This document shows, piece by piece, positions 15,183 to 22,644 of a DNA stretch of 42,185 nucleotides. Made by a program: the position numbers and the translations under genes. The notes beneath the pieces are model-generated. The model was not told the DNA's origin. It saw nothing but the letters and a program-made list of their open reading frames with translations, and made no database searches. The number at the start of each line of letters is the position of its first letter. Positions within the stretch are counted from its first letter, which is position 1. This DNA is from a virus, in IMG/VR virus record IMGVR_UViG_3300036832_000339, positions 1 to 42,185 of that record. One strand, written 5' to 3'.

Positions 15183-15769
15183 GCAACGGCTCGCCTCCGA
15201 TCATCTCCGCGCCCTCGCCACCGAGCGCGCCGGGTGTCCCCCAGCCGGTCATCATGGCCGGCCAAAGTCTACCGCCGAGCTTCCCGCTCGGAACAGCCGG
15301 AACATGGTTGCCGCCGCCGGAAGTCGGCTATGGCGACAACCAGCCGTTCCCGATACTGGTGGTTCCGCCTGCGCCCGTCCCTCCGAGTGTCGCGGGCGTT
15401 CCGCAGCCTCAGTTCGTCCCGCCCGGCTCGGCAACCGTTCCGACCGCCGCGAGCCTGTTCCCGGCCTTCACCACCAATCCGCCGATGCAACCCATCATTA
15501 TGGTCTCGACAAGGCCGCCGCCGCCTTGGGCTCCACCCCTGCCGACGACGCCGGGGGTCGCGCCCATCGTTCTCAACGGTTGGGCGCCGGGTGCCGGGCC
15601 GGGCGGCTTAGGCGCACCATTTGACGAGCCACTGCCAGAACTCGCGCCCGAGCCCGAGCCCGAGCCGCCAGCGACGGACCCGCCCGAGGAAAGCCGCGTG
15701 ATCGCCAGTGGCGGCGGTTTTGTCCCGCCGCTGAAACGGCCGAAGGGCAGGGGAAAGCACCGTGGCTAA
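15179..15769 (+). CDS. Pro-rich disordered protein (196 aa)
   Basis: Dominated by proline (PPSFPLG, PPAPVPPSV) with an acidic Glu-Pro run (ELAPEPEPEPPATDPPEES) and a basic C-terminus (KRPKGRGKHRG). No fold is predictable by eye. It is coupled to its neighbours at both ends. It is one of several low-complexity virion-operon proteins. Confidence 0.6.
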   Translation: MSNGSPPIISAPSPPSAPGVPQPVIMAGQSLPPSFPLGTAGTWLPPPEVGYGDNQPFPILVVPPAPVPPSVAGVPQPQFVPPGSATVPTAASLFPAFTTNPPMQPIIMVSTRPPPPWAPPLPTTPGVAPIVLNGWAPGAGPGGLGAPFDEPLPELAPEPEPEPPATDPPEESRVIASGGGFVPPLKRPKGRGKHRG

Positions 15770-16241
15770 CCTGACCTCGATTGAGCAATTTCTGCCCGTC
15801 TCCACGATGGGGATCGCTATCGCCACAGACGGCGCGGTCTGGCTCTATCACCCGCCATCGCCGGACGGCATGGTGGAAATCCTGCCGCCGGTGACGCCAA
15901 CCCCGCCGGTCAACACGCAAGCGCCGAATATCGCCGTGCTGAACGGCCTTCAAGTCGGCCAACAGTTGATTTTGCAAAACGGAACTTGGACGAACAGCCC
16001 AACCTTTACCCGGAGATGGGAAAGCGGCGGCGTGACGATTCCCGGCGCAACGACGACGAGCTACACCATGCAGCAGGGCGACGTTGGCAACATGATCCAA
16101 GGTTTCGTGACCGGGACCAATCAGGACGGCTCCGCGACGGCTGCCAGCAACTCCGTGGGGCCGGTCATCGAACCGCCGCTTGCGGAGGAACCCGAAAGTG
16201 CTGGCCCAGTACATAGACGAAGTTCAAAGCCATCTAAATGA
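15762..16241 (+). CDS. Ig-like domain virion protein (159 aa)
   Basis: Residues about 47-140 form a bacterial Ig-like module: GTWTNSPTFTRRWESGGVTIPGATTTSYTMQQGDVGNMIQGFVTGTNQDGSATAASN, with the conserved Trp and the TYT..DVG pattern. Such domains decorate phage capsids and tails and may bind surface sugars. A GTG start overlaps the preceding stop region. Its end overlaps the next gene. Confidence 0.75.
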   Translation: MANLTSIEQFLPVSTMGIAIATDGAVWLYHPPSPDGMVEILPPVTPTPPVNTQAPNIAVLNGLQVGQQLILQNGTWTNSPTFTRRWESGGVTIPGATTTSYTMQQGDVGNMIQGFVTGTNQDGSATAASNSVGPVIEPPLAEEPESAGPVHRRSSKPSK

Positions 16242-16932
16242 TAGTCAGGGGCAGTTCTTCACCATCCCGAGGCTGACGAACTACATCAACCGCTCGCGCC
16301 GCCGCATCGCCGCCATGTCAGGCTGTTTGCGGGTCGTTCCGCCCGGAACGCAAACCAAGCCCGGCCGCGAGGTCTATCCGTTCTCCGAGTGGAACGCGCT
16401 CGCCCAGCAAATCTGTCCGCAATCGGCTGGCATCCTGTCTTGCCGCTCGCTCGCCATCGGCATCGGCGGCCAATGGACGGAAGACGCTGACGGCATCTGG
16501 TCGATCACTCAAGGCACATGGAAACCCGTGTGGCGGCGGATCGTGTGGACCGACTTCCAAGCGCGTTTTCGGATCTATGGCGGCACCTTCTACGGCACCA
16601 TCAGCCAGCCCGGCTGGTACGCGCAGTTCGGTTCCGGCCCACTGGGATGCCTCTATCTCGCGCCGATCCCGTCCATCGCCGCGCCAATGGAAGTCGATCT
16701 GACCCTCATCCCGCAGCCGTTGCTCACCGACGCCGACATCGAGCCGATCCCCTACCCATGGACCGACGCCGTGAGCTACTGGGCGGCGGTCCTCGCCTTC
16801 TTGCAGCAACAGCGCAAGGAAGACGCGCAATCGATGGCCGAAATGCTCATCGCCGAATTGCCGATGTGCGCGTCCGTCGTCTCGCCGCAGTTCATTCAGA
16901 ACCCGTATGGCGCTACGCTTCGGTCAGCGTAA
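16198..16932 (+). CDS. Head-tail adaptor-like protein (244 aa)
   Basis: It lies after the capsid region and before a gp10-like protein. The helical N-terminus with FTIPRLTNYINRSRRRIAAMSG and the C-terminal helix (WTDAVSYWAAVLAFLQQQRKEDAQSMAEMLIAELP) resemble connector/adaptor proteins attached below the portal. A GTG start at 16198 is chosen because CGGAGGA lies 8 bp upstream; it overlaps the previous gene by 44 bp. Confidence 0.6.
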   Translation: MLAQYIDEVQSHLNDSQGQFFTIPRLTNYINRSRRRIAAMSGCLRVVPPGTQTKPGREVYPFSEWNALAQQICPQSAGILSCRSLAIGIGGQWTEDADGIWSITQGTWKPVWRRIVWTDFQARFRIYGGTFYGTISQPGWYAQFGSGPLGCLYLAPIPSIAAPMEVDLTLIPQPLLTDADIEPIPYPWTDAVSYWAAVLAFLQQQRKEDAQSMAEMLIAELPMCASVVSPQFIQNPYGATLRSA

Positions 16933-17154
16933 TTTGCTGTCGGCCAAATAGGGCGACACATGGAGCCATACGGCAAGCCCGGCGCACACACACCCAATCG
17001 TCAGCAAAAGATGCGTGTTAAGGAGGGTCAAGACGGAGAACAGCACCGGCCGCTTCAGCTTTGGCGGCAAAGCAGCCAAGATGCCGAGCGCGCAACTCAG
17101 CGTTCCACCGATTATCATGAGACGAGCGATAAGCTCCGTTAATTCCGCTGACAT
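16924..17154 (-). CDS. Leftward membrane protein inside the late operon (76 aa)
   Basis: Two hydrophobic segments (LIARLMIIGGTLSCALGILAAL and LLTIGCVCAGLAVWLHV) separated by a basic loop suggest a two-pass inner-membrane protein. It runs against the surrounding operon and its end overlaps the upstream rightward gene by 9 bp. Operator copy 7 lies 16 bp upstream of its ATG. A TTGCCA and TACGAT pair (spacer 19) could be its promoter. An independently controlled gene of this kind could be a superinfection-exclusion or lysis-timing protein; this is inference. Confidence 0.6.
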   Translation of the reverse strand: MSAELTELIARLMIIGGTLSCALGILAALPPKLKRPVLFSVLTLLNTHLLLTIGCVCAGLAVWLHVSPYLADSKLR

Positions 17155-17169
17155 TGTCGCCCCGCGTTC

Positions 17170-17190
17170 CGTCACACGCATCGTATGACA
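17170..17190. promoter_or_regulatory. 21-bp operator, copy 7, in a divergent gap
   Basis: The half-sites are TGTCATACG and GTGACG (read leftward). It is placed in the 49-bp gap between the leftward membrane protein gene and the rightward stabilisation-protein gene, 14-16 bp from both starts, so one dimer could control both. Confidence 0.65.
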
Positions 17191-17203
17191 CAACGAGACG
17201 ATT

Positions 17204-18829
17204 ATGGCAATACAGAGCGGCAACCCCCCAGAAATCCAAACCCTCGAAGCGTGGAAGGGGCTCAACCAGCAATCGAAGCGGGGAAGCATCGATGACGAGG
17301 AGGAATGGTGGGACGAAAACCTGTTCGCCATCGGCCCCGGAAATCTGCGTGCATGTTGGGGACCGTCCGCCCCGCTCTACACCGCCCCGGCGGGGACAAC
17401 GATTTTGCGCGTGTTCTTCGGATTTTATGGGAACCAGACCCCGCAGTTCGGAGCGCCGCCGCCCGGCGCGATGGGTTGGATGTTTCTTAGTGACGGAACG
17501 ATTGATGAAGTTGATCTGGACACCCAAGTCGTCACCGGACTGCGCGCGGCTGGCGCGATTTGGCAACCGATAGCCCCGCAATATTGGGCCAGCGCGAAAG
17601 TCTGGCGACCGCAGTTCTTCGGATCGAGTCTTGGCCAGCAAGGCGGCGTCCTGTTCGGAAGCCCGGCGGGGCTCTATGGCTGGGACGGAGCGACACTCAG
17701 CAAACCCGGCGATCCCGCGCCCGATTGGCTCACCGACCTCGCCGAGACGGACCCCACAGCGCCGATCCCAAACATGCCGACCGGGCTACCGGGCATCTAC
17801 GCGATGGAAGTCTACAGCTCACGGCTTTGGGTGGCTGGCAAGGACGTGATCTCGTTCAGCGCGCCATCCAACGGGGCCGACTTCTCAACCACCAGTGGCG
17901 GCGGATCGTTCGGCTATTTCGGCGACAAGCTCGTCTACTCGTACATGGATCTGCACGCCGTCGCAGGCTACATGTTCGTCTACGGCGACAGCTCGACGGA
18001 CCTGATCAGCAACGTCACGCTGACCGGCAGCGGAACGCCGGAAAGCCCGTACACCACGAATTTCAATTACGAGAACATCGACCCGCAGACCGGGCAGCGG
18101 TTCCCACGCCCTGTCGGCGTCATCGGCCGCTACATGATCCTGTTCAACTTGGCCGGGTTCTTCCTCATGCAGGGCGGCGACGCCACGCCCATCGGCGACA
18201 AGACGACGCAAGTGTGGAACACGCTCGACACGTCGCAGTACCTCCCGACCTTCGCCACCGCGACGATGCACGGCTTTCGCGTCGTCCTCGCCAACGGGCA
18301 GTTCACCGATCCGTTTGGCGTCAAGCGAAACCTGTTGCTGATGTGGCATCCGACGCGCGGCCACGAATTTTGGTCCGTCGCCAGTCAAGGCGTTCAACTG
18401 ACCCAAATCGGCACCTATGAGCAGGACAGCGCCCCTCACGCCTACGGCACGGACGGAACGCACCTCTATCGTCTGTTCGCCCAGCCTGATCCGACCTTGA
18501 TCAAGCGGCTTGTCACCAAGACCCTGCGCGGGACCGGCATCGCGGGGCTCACCACCAAGAATTTCAAACGGCTCTACCTTGAACTGGACGACAACGACGG
18601 GCGCGGCGTGCAGATCACCGGCGAGGTCGAAAGCGGCGACGGCGGCGTTCCCGGCGGCGTGCAAGGCGTCGCGTTTGAGCTGCCGCCCGGCAAGAAGCAC
18701 GCGATCATCCCCCAGCCGATTGAAAGCGCGGGCATCTGGGCGGGCGTCGATCTGATCAGCTATTCACCAGATTTCACCTACGAGCGGCTGCATCTAGCCG
18801 CCGATGAAAGAACGCTGTACGGTGCTTAA
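17204..18829 (+). CDS. Beta-propeller-like head stabilisation protein (541 aa)
   Basis: The sequence is rich in repeated short beta segments with Trp and Gly-Asp turns (WKGLNQQSKRG near the N-terminus, GVLFGSPAGLYGWDGATL, LWVAGKDVISFSAPSNGADF, GDKTTQVWNTLDTSQYLPTFATATMHGFRVVLANG). This matches P22 gp10-type packaged-DNA stabilisation or tail-hub proteins in length and pattern. Position after the adaptor agrees. A run of tiny arginine-rich ORFs follows at once. Confidence 0.7.
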   Translation: MAIQSGNPPEIQTLEAWKGLNQQSKRGSIDDEEEWWDENLFAIGPGNLRACWGPSAPLYTAPAGTTILRVFFGFYGNQTPQFGAPPPGAMGWMFLSDGTIDEVDLDTQVVTGLRAAGAIWQPIAPQYWASAKVWRPQFFGSSLGQQGGVLFGSPAGLYGWDGATLSKPGDPAPDWLTDLAETDPTAPIPNMPTGLPGIYAMEVYSSRLWVAGKDVISFSAPSNGADFSTTSGGGSFGYFGDKLVYSYMDLHAVAGYMFVYGDSSTDLISNVTLTGSGTPESPYTTNFNYENIDPQTGQRFPRPVGVIGRYMILFNLAGFFLMQGGDATPIGDKTTQVWNTLDTSQYLPTFATATMHGFRVVLANGQFTDPFGVKRNLLLMWHPTRGHEFWSVASQGVQLTQIGTYEQDSAPHAYGTDGTHLYRLFAQPDPTLIKRLVTKTLRGTGIAGLTTKNFKRLYLELDDNDGRGVQITGEVESGDGGVPGGVQGVAFELPPGKKHAIIPQPIESAGIWAGVDLISYSPDFTYERLHLAADERTLYGA

Positions 18830-18869
18830 GCGCGCCACTCACGGCGCGGGAAAGTGCGAAGGTGACGTC

Positions 18870-18911
18870 ATGGCCCGCATCGCGCGCCGTGGCCGCAGAT
18901 ACCACAGATAG
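18870..18911 (+). CDS. Arg-rich micropeptide 1 (13 aa)
   Basis: Six arginines in 13 residues (MARIARRGRRYHR). GAAGG lies 7 bp before the ATG. The same frame is open from an ATG at 18804, so a 35-aa form is possible, but that start lies inside the preceding gene and lacks a ribosome site. The stop codon provides part of the AGGAG used by the next ORF. Confidence 0.5.
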   Translation: MARIARRGRRYHR

Positions 18912-18920
18912 GAGAAGCAC

Positions 18921-18995
18921 ATGCGTCCGACTTGGCTTGACGAGCTTACGTTTGATCGCCGTGGACGGCGCCGAGGGCGTCGCGGTCGCCGATAG
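18921..18995 (+). CDS. Arg-rich micropeptide 2 (24 aa)
   Basis: It has an acidic and hydrophobic N-terminal part (MRPTWLDELTFD) followed by a pure Arg-Gly tail with ten arginines in total. AGGAG ends 6 bp before the ATG, an ideal ribosome site. The two-part make-up differs from simple low-complexity translation. Confidence 0.6.
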   Translation: MRPTWLDELTFDRRGRRRGRRGRR

Positions 18996-19004
18996 GGGGC
19001 CAAC

Positions 19005-19067
19005 GTGGCGAAACGCCTGAGACAAACCCGCCGAGCGCGACGCATCCGCGCAAGACGCAGACGGTAG
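19005..19067 (+). CDS. Arg-rich micropeptide 3 (20 aa), GTG start
   Basis: Eleven arginines and one lysine in 20 residues, ending in four arginines. A G-rich stretch (AGGGGG) lies 5 bp before the GTG. The stop (TAG) is part of the AGGAGG before the next ORF. Confidence 0.5.
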   Translation: MAKRLRQTRRARRIRARRRR

Positions 19068-19073
19068 GAGGCG

Positions 19074-19193
19074 ATGCGCCGCACCGGCCTCCGCAACACC
19101 CAAAATTTGCAGAGGCAGTTACGGCCTAAAGGTTGGCGGCTTCCGTCATGGAGGCCCCGGCTTTACTCGTACCGCAAGGGACGGAGGCTCTAA
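19074..19193 (+). CDS. Arg-rich micropeptide 4 (39 aa)
   Basis: Eleven arginines and two lysines, with tryptophan, tyrosine and proline (KGWRLPSWRPRLYSYRKGRRL at the end). AGGAGG lies only 2-3 bp before the ATG, closer than ideal. Its stop overlaps the next start (TAATG). Confidence 0.55.
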   Translation: MRRTGLRNTQNLQRQLRPKGWRLPSWRPRLYSYRKGRRL

Positions 19194-19270
19194 TGGCGCG
19201 TAGACGAATGGTGCTTGTCCCGGCGTCGCGGAAAGCGGCCCGAGCCCGGCGCCGAGGACGACGGAGGTAG
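19193..19270 (+). CDS. Arg-rich micropeptide 5 (25 aa)
   Basis: Eleven arginines in 25 residues (MARRRMVLVPASRKAARARR and on). GGAGG is 5 bp before the ATG. The start overlaps the previous stop. The terminal Arg-Arg codons CGGAGG form the ribosome site of the next ORF. Confidence 0.6.
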   Translation: MARRRMVLVPASRKAARARRRGRRR

Positions 19271-19272
19271 CG

Positions 19273-19419
19273 ATGGCTAGAGGCGTGAGGCTTGGCCCTC
19301 GCAGCCGGGTCGATCCGGCTGGCAAACTCCCGACGAAAAGACCGACCACCCGCGTCAAGCGGGCGCGCGGACACCGGCAGGGGACCGGACGCGGCCGACG
19401 CGGCCGGAGGAACCCGTAA
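19273..19419 (+). CDS. Arg-rich micropeptide 6 (48 aa)
   Basis: Fourteen arginines and three lysines, with an ordered-looking N-terminus (MARGVRLGPRSRVDPAGKLP) and an Arg-Gly tail. GGAGG lies 5 bp before the ATG, supplied by the end of the preceding ORF. Its stop is directly followed by the next ATG. Confidence 0.6.
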   Translation: MARGVRLGPRSRVDPAGKLPTKRPTTRVKRARGHRQGTGRGRRGRRNP

Positions 19420-19581
19420 ATGGCCCGCCGCGCTCGTCGCGGCGGCGCCGTCGTTCGTCAGCCGTGGACTGACGGCGCTTGGCCTTCTGATTGGTCGCGC
19501 GGCCGACGCGGAAAGGGCCGAGCTGGCCGCACGCCACGACCGGGCGGGCGCACCGGGCCGCACAGATCGCAACGGCGATGA
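19420..19581 (+). CDS. Arg-rich micropeptide 7 (53 aa)
   Basis: Fifteen arginines, one lysine, three tryptophans and several Gly/Pro. GGAGG (19406-19410) lies 9 bp upstream. The end overlaps the RuvC-like start (ATGA), so resolvase translation is probably coupled to this chain. Confidence 0.6.
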   Translation: MARRARRGGAVVRQPWTDGAWPSDWSRGRRGKGRAGRTPRPGGRTGPHRSQRR

Positions 19582-20165
19582 GCTGCTTAGGGATCGACAT
19601 CGGCGTCACGGGCGGGATCGCCCTGATGGACGACAACGGCGCTCTCATCGACGTTTGGGACGTTCCGTGCCTGCACGACGGTCCCAAGCAGCGGCGAACG
19701 ATCAATGCTCCACTACTGGCAGACTGTGTCTACAAATCGCACGCCACCCGAGCCTTCGTGGAGCGAGTGGGACCACGCCCTAGCGAGGGCGCGGTTGGCG
19801 CTTTTGCTTTCGGAGACTGCAAAGGCGTCGTCCGAGGCGTCCTCGCCGCCGCCGCCATCCCGAGCATTTGGATCACGTCGCCGCAGTGGAAGCGGGTCAT
19901 CGGCATCCCTCCCGGAAAAGATGGCGCGAAAGATGCGGCACGCGCAGAAGCGATTCGCCGCTGGCCCGGCTTCTGCAAATCGTTTGAACGCAAGAACGAT
20001 GATGGCAAGGCTGAAGCGGCTCTGATCGCCTACGCCGGGCTGAAGGCGTTCGACATCACATTGGTGCCCCTGCACACGCTCCGTCGCGGCGAAAACGACG
20101 AAGTGATCCTTGACGGGCGGTCGTTAAGTCTGGTGGAAATTAACGCCAAGCTTGGGGGCAAGTAA
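19578..20165 (+). CDS. RuvC-like Holliday junction resolvase (195 aa)
   Basis: An RNase H-fold resolvase that would cut branched DNA before packaging. GIDIGVTGG supplies the first catalytic Asp (Asp7). AFVERV gives Glu62, and KNDDGKAEAALIA near residues 139-151 gives the last acidic residues. Length fits RuvC-type phage enzymes. The start at 19578 overlaps the preceding Arg-rich ORF, and the stop overlaps another Arg-rich ORF (TAATG). Confidence 0.85.
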   Translation: MSCLGIDIGVTGGIALMDDNGALIDVWDVPCLHDGPKQRRTINAPLLADCVYKSHATRAFVERVGPRPSEGAVGAFAFGDCKGVVRGVLAAAAIPSIWITSPQWKRVIGIPPGKDGAKDAARAEAIRRWPGFCKSFERKNDDGKAEAALIAYAGLKAFDITLVPLHTLRRGENDEVILDGRSLSLVEINAKLGGK

Positions 20166-20251
20166 TGCCGTCGTCACGGGCGCAGAAGCGAGCGCGCAGG
20201 CGCAATCTCCGCAAAGGGCGGTCGAAGCGGCGTCGGAACGGGAGGAAGTAA
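20165..20251 (+). CDS. Arg-rich micropeptide 8 (28 aa)
   Basis: Eleven arginines and four lysines in 28 residues (MPSSRAQKRARRRNLRKGRS and on). TAATG overlap with the resolvase stop and another TAATG overlap with the next gene place it firmly in the coupled chain. Its own end encodes GGGAGGAAG, the ribosome site of the next gene. Confidence 0.65.
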   Translation: MPSSRAQKRARRRNLRKGRSKRRRNGRK

Positions 20252-20535
20252 TGCCGAATAAGGAATGGCCGAAGGGTCAGGCTGACGGCAGCGAGCGCGG
20301 AGGTCCAAACGCGTGTTTTCTGACGCCGGACGGCTTTCTGAAATCAAATCGCTCACTCGCCGGGCCTTTGCGAATGGGAACCGCGCCGGGCGTCGGACCT
20401 CGCGGAAGCATCGAAGGCGGCAACGGCGCGTCTGACATGGGCATGGATCGGATCGAGCCGAGGGATTTCGACCCTATCGGGACGACCCGCAACCGCTTCG
20501 GCGAAATCCCCTCCGAGCTGGTGCGGCGGCGTTAG
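20251..20535 (+). CDS. Hypothetical protein (94 aa)
   Basis: Not recognised. It is Gly/Asp/Arg-rich with no membrane segment. The ATG at 20251 lies behind GGGAGGAAG and overlaps the upstream Arg-rich ORF, which sets the start. Its end overlaps the stop of the convergent leftward gene. Confidence 0.6.
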   Translation: MPNKEWPKGQADGSERGGPNACFLTPDGFLKSNRSLAGPLRMGTAPGVGPRGSIEGGNGASDMGMDRIEPRDFDPIGTTRNRFGEIPSELVRRR

Positions 20536-20897
20536 GCTTGGCGCACCCGTTTCAGATTCTCCGACCGTCGAGCCCGTTCCTCGTCTGACAGATCGACCTT
20601 GGCGCGGAACGGATTGGTCCCCATCCGGTACGGCCAATTCGGGCAGCGCACCGCTACGCACTTGCGGACTTCCTCCGGTTGATAGACGCAGCAGTCGAGA
20701 CACTTCGCCCTGATGACCTCCAAAACAGCCGCGCCGTCTATTCCGGCCTCGACAAATTCATTGACGTCAATTTTGCGAGGGTCACGCCCTATGAGTTCCC
20801 CACCATCGACCTCGTAAGGCGATTTCTCTAGTAAGATGCCACGCGCCTTATCAACGTCAGCGCGCCGCCAGTCCTCAGTGGGTTTGATCTTCGCCAT
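20532..20897 (-). CDS. Leftward Cys-rich protein within the late operon (121 aa)
   Basis: The conserved core IRAKCLDCCVYQPEEVRKC..VRCPNWPYRMGTNPFRA has four or more cysteines in a zinc-binding layout. I recall very similar cores (ECPxxxCPLWPYRxGxNP) in small uncharacterised proteins of alphaproteobacterial phages. The N-terminus is charged and helical. It runs against the late operon and its start lies at a 17-bp perfect palindrome (20898-20914). Confidence 0.75.
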   Translation of the reverse strand: MAKIKPTEDWRRADVDKARGILLEKSPYEVDGGELIGRDPRKIDVNEFVEAGIDGAAVLEVIRAKCLDCCVYQPEEVRKCVAVRCPNWPYRMGTNPFRAKVDLSDEERARRSENLKRVRQA

Positions 20898-20914
20898 CGA
20901 ATGAAATTCATTCG
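20898..20914. promoter_or_regulatory. 17-bp palindrome in a divergent gap
   Basis: CGAATGAA-A-TTCATTCG is perfectly symmetric and abuts the start of the leftward gene at 20897 and precedes the rightward gene at 20931. It differs from the 21-bp operator family and could bind another dimeric regulator. Confidence 0.45.
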
Positions 20915-20930
20915 GAAAGGTGGTTTTCTC

Positions 20931-21275
20931 ATGGCCGTTTCCAGCCTCCTAGAGCCTGACAGCCTCGCCTTCGGCTTTGATCACGACCAGATGCACCGGA
21001 GGATGGCTTACGCCCTCCCCAACGGTCCCGGCTTCTCCGGCATCCCCTATCTGCTGGACCCGATCATCGGGGCCAACGTCCCGTTCGGGTACTGGAATAA
21101 AAATCACGCACAAGCGCACAGTGATTTCGCTTCTGCAAATCCTGCGATATTCTGGCCCTCGACCGCGCCCATCGTGGATATTGATCTCAACTCAGGGGCG
21201 ACGAAGTTTTGGGCGTTCAGCAATCGTCAATTGCACAACCTAGCGAACTCGGCGCTCCCGCCCGCCCGCGTCTGA
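20931..21275 (+). CDS. Hypothetical virion-operon protein (114 aa)
   Basis: Not recognised. It is rich in Pro/Asn/aromatics (PNGPGFSGIPYLLDPIIGANVPFGYWNKNH). AAGGTGG lies 7 bp before the ATG at 20931. Its end overlaps the likely start of the next gene. Position suggests a virion component. Confidence 0.6.
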   Translation: MAVSSLLEPDSLAFGFDHDQMHRRMAYALPNGPGFSGIPYLLDPIIGANVPFGYWNKNHAQAHSDFASANPAIFWPSTAPIVDIDLNSGATKFWAFSNRQLHNLANSALPPARV

Positions 21276-21670
21276 TCTATGAAACCGACGTCGATTGGAT
21301 GGCGAAGCTGGCCCAGCGGCGCTACCCGCCTGAGTTCGACATCATGGCGGCCGAAATGTGGGTCCGCAACATCGTCCTCAAGCAGCCGATGTCGTTCCTG
21401 CCGATCCGCACCGACGACGCCTTCCTCGTCACCCTGATTTCCATCGTCCCGTGGCTCCCGTCCAATTGGGAAGCCAACGTCGTCATGTGCTGCGCCGAGG
21501 ACGGCAAGGGCTGGGAGGCTGTCACCTTGCTGCGGGAGAGCGTCGCGTGGGCGAAACGACACAAATGCACCGAATGGCGCTTCAGGACCGAAACGGCCTA
21601 TGACATCGGGCCGCTTGCGCGCCGGGTGGGCGCGCTTCCGCTGCCGCCCTGCTACGTGGTGAGGTTTTAG
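21209..21670 (+). CDS. GNAT-fold acyltransferase-like protein (about 153 aa)
   Basis: The C-terminal half WEAVTLLRESVAWAKRHKCTEWRFRTETAYDIGPLARRVGALP resembles the acyltransferase-like phage proteins often found among virion genes. The active site is not clear, so it may be structural. The start is uncertain: TTG at 21209 would include the conserved RLIYETDVDWMAKLAQRRYP segment but overlaps the preceding gene by 67 bp; ATG at 21299 would cut that segment. Confidence 0.6.
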   Translation: MGVQQSSIAQPSELGAPARPRLIYETDVDWMAKLAQRRYPPEFDIMAAEMWVRNIVLKQPMSFLPIRTDDAFLVTLISIVPWLPSNWEANVVMCCAEDGKGWEAVTLLRESVAWAKRHKCTEWRFRTETAYDIGPLARRVGALPLPPCYVVRF

Positions 21671-22143
21671 TGGCAAGCATCATACAGGGCATTGCCGGGC
21701 TGTTCGGCGGCGGCAGCAACAACACCAACCCCGGATTGTTCGGCGGCGGCGGCAGCATCGACATCCAACCCTTTCTCAGTTCCGGCGGGATCACCCCAGA
21801 GCAAATGGCGTTCGCCGAATACACGGGCGGCGAGGGTCATCTGGCGACGGCCAACGAGTTCGGCGGCTCCGGCACCGGCATGTCCACGATGGCGACGCAA
21901 GCCCATGGCGGCGTTGATCTCGCCGAGGGCGAGCAAAAAGGCCAGATGAGCGACGTCGACCAAGGCGCGCAATACGACCTCTACCGGAACGACGTGAACA
22001 GCCAGCTCCAACAGCTCGCGATTGAAGCCAACAGCAGCCAACAGCAGGCGAACCAGATTGGAGCCCTCGTGGGCGCGGCGGGCAAGGGCTTCGGGTCGAG
22101 CGGCGGGAACGCCGCCGTCAGCAACCTATTCGGTGGGGGGTAA
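21670..22143 (+). CDS. Gly-rich internal virion protein (157 aa)
   Basis: It starts MASIIQGIAGLFGGGSN, a hydrophobic/Gly N-terminus also used in phage ejection proteins, and has a central helix (VNSQLQQLAIEANSSQQQANQIGALVG) and a Gly-rich end. The GTG start overlaps the previous stop. It is the first of six genes that look like internal or ejected virion proteins. Confidence 0.6.
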   Translation: MASIIQGIAGLFGGGSNNTNPGLFGGGGSIDIQPFLSSGGITPEQMAFAEYTGGEGHLATANEFGGSGTGMSTMATQAHGGVDLAEGEQKGQMSDVDQGAQYDLYRNDVNSQLQQLAIEANSSQQQANQIGALVGAAGKGFGSSGGNAAVSNLFGGG

Positions 22144-22146
22144 GCC

Positions 22147-22644
22147 ATGTCCGGAAACAACCCACTCGGCGGCGTCAACCCAACCGACGTGACCGGCGGC
22201 GGAACCAACGCCCCGTGGAATTGGGGCGTCTCGCCGTTCGACCTCAGTTCGATTGTCCAAGCCTTCAACAACGCCAAGACGGCGACCACCAACCGCTACA
22301 ACCAGTTTGGAGAAGGCGGCTCCACGATGGAGGGGCAGGATCTGGGCACGACGCCCAGCGCGACCGGCGGCCAGAAAGGGCAGGAGGAAGCCCTCATCGG
22401 GAAGGAACAGACGGCGAATGTCGGCAACCCGGCCCTCAACCCCGCCCTGCAACCCCAGATCAACGAGCAAATCGGCGGGAATACCTCGACGGCGGGCTCA
22501 TCCGCCCTTGGCAGTTTGGCCGGGCAAGCGTTGGGACTTGGGGCGAGCGCCTTGGGCGGGACAGCCGCCGGAACGGCCGCAGCAGGGGCGAGCGGCGACG
22601 TAGTGGCCGGACTCAGCGACGCAGTGGCATTGGGGTTCCTATGA
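22147..22644 (+). CDS. Gly/Ala/Thr-rich virion protein (165 aa)
   Basis: Low complexity, with a helical centre (SSIVQAFNNAKTATTNRYNQFGEGG) and a C-terminal Ala/Gly/Leu membrane-like stretch (LGSLAGQALGLGASALGGTAAGTAAAG). This is the pattern of phage DNA-ejection proteins. It starts 3 bp after the preceding stop and overlaps the next start. Confidence 0.6.
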   Translation: MSGNNPLGGVNPTDVTGGGTNAPWNWGVSPFDLSSIVQAFNNAKTATTNRYNQFGEGGSTMEGQDLGTTPSATGGQKGQEEALIGKEQTANVGNPALNPALQPQINEQIGGNTSTAGSSALGSLAGQALGLGASALGGTAAGTAAAGASGDVVAGLSDAVALGFL

